Assembly (NCBI GenBank): GCA_904420585.1
Contig: CAJFVX010000018.1
Location: 16,934-80,933 of the forward strand
Reading direction: 5' to 3'
Source: Candidatus Howiella intestinavium
Lineage (GTDB): Bacteria > Bacillota > Clostridia > Oscillospirales > Acutalibacteraceae
Length of the DNA: 64,000 nucleotides
Part shown: positions 61,501 through 64,000 of the stretch, piece by piece
Position numbering within the stretch: the stretch's first letter is position 1
Layout of the letters: each line of letters opens with the position of its first letter
Made by a program: the position numbers and the translations under genes
The notes under the pieces: generated by a model
Told to the model about the DNA's origin: nothing
The model's input: the letters and a program-made list of their open reading frames with translations, nothing else
Databases searched by the model: none

Positions 61501-63791
61501 CCGACGTGGCCCCCTGCAACGGCTTCGGTACGGGCAATGTGGGCTGGTCGGATGCGGGTATTATCGTCCCCTATAACCTGTATAAGATGTACGGCGACGT
61601 CAGCGTCATCCGGGACAGCTATGATTCCATGACCAAGTATATGGATTGGCTGGCCGTCAACGACGGCCCCAAATGGAATCGCTGGGGTGACCATCTGGCC
61701 CCCGGCAACAACAACAACGACGATGTGAAAAAGCTGGTGGCCAAGGCTTATTACGCCTGGGATCTGCAGATGATGGCCGAGATGGCCGACATCCTGGGCA
61801 AAACCGAGGATGCGGAAAAGTACCGGCAGCTTTATGAAGAGCGCAAAGCCCTCTTCCAGGCCGACTACTTTGTAGACGGGGTCTTCCAGCCGGAGGAACA
61901 GACCTGCTGCATCATGGCATTAAAGGTGGATCTGGTGCCGGAGGAAAGCCGGGAAGCGGTGGCCCAGAAGCTTATCGACAACATCCGGGCCCACGGCAAC
62001 AAGCTGCAGACCGGCTTTTTGGGCACCGGCGCCATCATGCAGACCCTGACCGACGCGGGGGCCGCAGACGTGGCCTACCAGCTGCTGCTCCAGCGGGATT
62101 ATCCCTCCTGGCTGTACAGCATCGACCAGGGCGCCACCACCACCTGGGAGCGGTGGAACTCCTACACCAAGGAAAACGGCTTCGGCGAGGTGGGCATGAA
62201 CTCCTTTAACCACTATGCCTACGGTGTGGTTGCGGAATGGATGTACCGATATATGGCCGGCATTGAGGCCGACATGGAGGAGCCGGGCTTCAAGCACATT
62301 ATCCTCCAGCCCACCCCCGGCGGCGGACTGAGCCAGGTGACCGCCTCCTATGATTCGGCCTACGGCGAGATTGTCAGCAATTGGGGGTATGAGAACCACG
62401 ACACCTTTGTCTGCGAGGCCAAAATTCCCGCCAACACCACTGCCGCCGTCTACCTGCCCACCGAGGGCAACGCCATACAGGTAAACGGCAAGGACGCCGC
62501 CGACCTGACCGTGGAAACGGACGGCATCCGGTATGTGGAAACCAAGGACGGCAAGGCCGTTTTTGAAGCCGTTGCCGGGCAGTTTACCTTCAAAACCAAG
62601 GTGGAGCGCTATTATCAAATCAGCGTCACCGACGGCGACAGCCGGTATCCCAGTACGCTCTTGGTTGACGGCGTGGCCCAGTCCCTGCCCTACAACCAGC
62701 AGGTAAAATACGGCGATTCGGTTACGCTGGAATTCCTGCCCATCAATCAGGTGGATTCCTATTTCTCCTCCGTTTCGGGGGATATCAGCTCCACATCCAG
62801 GTGCCTGGAGATTTCGCCCGACCGGAATCTGTCGCTGGTGATCAACAACCGGGCTTACCAGCACGAAAATTTTGCTCTGCATAAGCCGGTTTCCACCAAC
62901 AATGAAGAGCTGAACCTGGAAAGCTACGGATGGAAGACCTCCTATCTGACCGATGGGAAAAAGGTTGCCTCGGAAGGCACTTTAGGCTATACTTCCGCCG
63001 CGATGTCATCGGCCAATGTGTCGGGCGAGCCCATGTGGGTGGAGGTGGACCTGGAGCAGAACCGGGTGTTTGACACCATCACCCTCTATCCCCGCACAGA
63101 CAAATCCATCGGCGACGAGAAGTACGCCTATTGCTTCCCCCGGGATTATGAAATCCAGGTACGAGGGGAAGGGGAGAGCGAATACAAAACGGTACACAAG
63201 GTAACCGACCAGCCCGATTTCCATTATTACAGCCCCATTTCCATCCATCTGCCGCAAACCGAAGAGGCCCGCTATGTCCGGGTGGTGGCCACCGAGCTGG
63301 GCCATCCCGACGGGCCCTACCGTCTGCAGTTTGCCGAATTGACGGTGATGAACCTGTCGTCGGCAGACCGTTCGGCGCTGCGCGCGGCTGTCGAAAGCGC
63401 AGAGGCGCTGGATTCTGCGGACTATACGGCGGAAAGCTGGGAAGGGTTCACACAGGCCCTGACCCTGGCGGAGGAAGCCCTCCAGGCCGAATATGCAGAC
63501 CAGACGCGTATCGATGAGGCTGCCGAAGTACTGGCCAAAGCGATTGCGGAACTGGAAAGCGTAGGCACGACAATCGTCAAAGGAGATATGGACGGCGACG
63601 GTAAGGTGGATATTATGGATGTCATGTCCGCCTGCAGGATTCTGGCCCGGAACAATTCCGGTTCGGCGCCCTTGCCCGAAGAGTTGGAACGGGGAGATAT
63701 GAACGGGGACGGTTTTATCCAAATCAATGACATCATGAGTATTTGCAGGGTTCTGGCCCGCGAGGCCCAGTCATCTGCAGCGGCCGCCTAA
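58587..63791 (+). CDS. Secreted dockerin-bearing GH78 alpha-L-rhamnosidase
   Basis: A 1734-residue exoenzyme removing alpha-L-rhamnose from plant glycans such as rhamnogalacturonan. In order: signal peptide (1-29), a fibronectin-like N-domain, and two related LamG-like modules inserted in tandem (about 158-350 and 352-545). Then come the rhamnosidase N-domain (about 555-690) and the GH78 catalytic barrel. The barrel has T922-D-C-P-Q-R-D928-E929-R-L-G-W with the general acid E929, and TTWE1188RWNS with the likely general base. A C-terminal beta domain, a discoidin-like (F5/8C) domain (about 1430-1590), a FIVAR segment (about 1595-1660) and a dockerin (1664-1728) follow. AGGAGGG precedes the ATG. 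It is predicted to join the cohesin complex at 13732-21609. Confidence 0.92.
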   Translation: MKRAHRILSMFLSSVLLFSTMGPAFAFASQPADTAITQCKVNDAVNPMGIDTQQPIFSWKMESDVVGQCQTAYQILVSSDPDFSDDEKQVWDSGRVEDSRSVGIEYQGDPLSPMTAYYWYVTVWDKDGQKISSEPASFEMGIFGADAWDGSQWIQVGKPVSLHYTVEADVRVEKGAFGLVFNAVDASNLYMWQLNISDGSTVQLKPHYKKAGTYTVISDHTKDVTWAVEGGFDGIKAADQHFAVEVTETAILTYVNDNLVDTIPLSELSAIGVSWNVEKVGFRSDKNGNESASLDNLTVTDYVSDPEGAVLRSYTFDEGENPLTGGSLRDGRLYTENTAGSELVACETTAPARPALHYVVEADVTCLEAGIGIVFNATDYDNFYMWQFNTANEPGKVLLRPHVWKNGEVTNFDSTSHKVDVTNLVGGVDGFKTEAVHVKIDVTDTAITTYLNDTLADTFPIDQLTGAPAPTAGKIGFRSDHGDHVESGIIDNLTMSSCNSLSDQPTVVYAYDFDDGENPFDVGVVEEGQLYTRNPEDGTWVGLDIEKGTALFRKAFTPEKEIASARVYATALGVYDLYLNGQRVGNKIDGEMVYDELKPYFTQAPVHVMYQTYDVTEMVQAGQNALSANVSSGWWSGNINGTPFGTGTGFRAKLVLTFQDGTRQVVGTDTNWKTTMGGPVVEADIYNGETYDANRSVAWRQADFEDTAWADAMLRSDFTGEIIAQQGPGIRVREDLTLYPKSITVYDGAVDANEQQYGRINVVGTYEDGEVIHLKKGETAIFDFGQNAAGVPEITVQGKAGTTVYMHGGEMLNDNNGLKSRGNDGPEGSIYFANLRTAEATSTYIMSGDPQGETYHSTFTYYGYQYLAVTATEDVDILGMKTLVLTSVEEDTGTISTSNADVNRLFSNIRWSMYSNYVGVPTDCPQRDERLGWSADTQIFSITGSYNADAKAFLERWLLCLRDAQQSDGQYTDVAPCNGFGTGNVGWSDAGIIVPYNLYKMYGDVSVIRDSYDSMTKYMDWLAVNDGPKWNRWGDHLAPGNNNNDDVKKLVAKAYYAWDLQMMAEMADILGKTEDAEKYRQLYEERKALFQADYFVDGVFQPEEQTCCIMALKVDLVPEESREAVAQKLIDNIRAHGNKLQTGFLGTGAIMQTLTDAGAADVAYQLLLQRDYPSWLYSIDQGATTTWERWNSYTKENGFGEVGMNSFNHYAYGVVAEWMYRYMAGIEADMEEPGFKHIILQPTPGGGLSQVTASYDSAYGEIVSNWGYENHDTFVCEAKIPANTTAAVYLPTEGNAIQVNGKDAADLTVETDGIRYVETKDGKAVFEAVAGQFTFKTKVERYYQISVTDGDSRYPSTLLVDGVAQSLPYNQQVKYGDSVTLEFLPINQVDSYFSSVSGDISSTSRCLEISPDRNLSLVINNRAYQHENFALHKPVSTNNEELNLESYGWKTSYLTDGKKVASEGTLGYTSAAMSSANVSGEPMWVEVDLEQNRVFDTITLYPRTDKSIGDEKYAYCFPRDYEIQVRGEGESEYKTVHKVTDQPDFHYYSPISIHLPQTEEARYVRVVATELGHPDGPYRLQFAELTVMNLSSADRSALRAAVESAEALDSADYTAESWEGFTQALTLAEEALQAEYADQTRIDEAAEVLAKAIAELESVGTTIVKGDMDGDGKVDIMDVMSACRILARNNSGSAPLPEELERGDMNGDGFIQINDIMSICRVLAREAQSSAAAA

Positions 63792-63841
63792 GGAGCCGCA
63801 GGCCGGCGGCGGCCTCCTTTGCCGCCGGCCCTATCGCCGGG

Positions 63842-63876
63842 AAACCCGCATGGACAAAGCAGTCCATGCGGGTTTT
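63842..63876 (+). terminator. Terminator after the rhamnosidase
   Basis: A stem AACCCGCATGGAC with its complement around a six-base loop, followed by TTTT. It lies about 50 bases after the stop. Confidence 0.85.
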
Positions 63877-63916
63877 CGAATATTATATAGAAAGGAGCAA
63901 GGGAGAAAAAACAAGG

Positions 63917-63951
63917 AACCCGCATGAACACTGTGTTCATGCGGGTTTTTG
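63917..63951. terminator. Second terminator, for the tRNA-Ala transcript
   Basis: A 14-pair stem AACCCGCATGAACA (63917-63930), loop CTG, complement 63934-63947. It directly abuts the 3' end of tRNA-Ala, so it terminates that minus-strand transcript. A T run also follows on the plus strand. Confidence 0.8.
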
Positions 63952-64000
63952 TGGTGGAGATAAGCGGGATCGAACCGCTGACCTCTTGAATGCCATTCAA
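63952..64000 (-). tRNA. tRNA-Ala (anticodon GGC), 3' part
   Basis: The minus strand reads anticodon loop ATGGCAT with stem TTGA/TCAAG, T-loop GCGGTTCGATCCCGC and an encoded CCA at 63954-63952. The 5' half lies outside the window. Confidence 0.88.

Overview
The window reads as chromosome of an anaerobic, Gram-positive, plant-polysaccharide-degrading member of the Clostridia (Bacillota). The support is sigma-A type promoters with strong Shine-Dalgarno boxes, frequent TTG and GTG starts, tRNA genes that encode CCA, DUF5685 and PocR/AraC proteins, a corrinoid methyltransferase set, and secreted proteins carrying cohesin and dockerin modules. Most genes are GC-rich, with a few clearly AT-richer blocks. 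Ribosomal RNA genes, CRISPR arrays and insertion sequences were not seen.

Layout. 1-2917: a secreted protein running off the left edge, a DUF3863-like protein and a divergent AraC regulator. 3040-6234: a PHP-UvrD fusion. 6296-10747 (minus): an operon of an SPFH/zinc-ribbon protein, a membrane protein and a TIR/TPR/membrane protein. 10891-13650: purB and galE. 13732-21609 (minus): a compact cohesin/dockerin cluster made of a membrane-anchored cohesin protein, a subtilase with cohesin-like and dockerin-like modules, and a cohesin-plus-dockerin adaptor. 21871-29660: a corrinoid-dependent methyl-transfer cassette with an activator, three UroD-fold proteins, a corrinoid protein and a PocR/AraC regulator. 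29981-37061: uvrB and uvrA flanking a small DnaJ/DUF5685/membrane operon. 37267-41006: an XRE regulator divergent from a membrane/TPR pair, then hicAB. 41064-44787: GH43, dCMP deaminase, a polysaccharide deacetylase and a metallophosphoesterase.

The most unusual region is 44836-55032. An ArsR-type regulator is divergent from a short ResB and CcsA (System II cytochrome c maturation). These are followed by a membrane-anchored beta-propeller/di-heme c-type cytochrome and a 1650-residue secreted di-heme protein. That last protein resembles the hydrazine synthase alpha-like family known mainly from Planctomycetes and related phyla, and here it ends in a dockerin. Its dockerin is nearly the same as those of the adaptor at 13732-15195 and of the dockerin-bearing alpha-L-rhamnosidase at 58587-63791. 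All three carry a D-x-M-x-x-C-R-x-L-A-R helix motif in both halves. The simplest reading, an inference, is that a cellulosome-like complex at this cell surface holds polysaccharide-degrading enzymes together with an extracellular c-type cytochrome.

55288-64000 holds an FAD oxidoreductase, a PRPP synthetase, tRNA-Gly and tRNA-Arg, the rhamnosidase, and the 3' part of a tRNA-Ala at the right edge. All family calls come from reading motifs; no database search was run.
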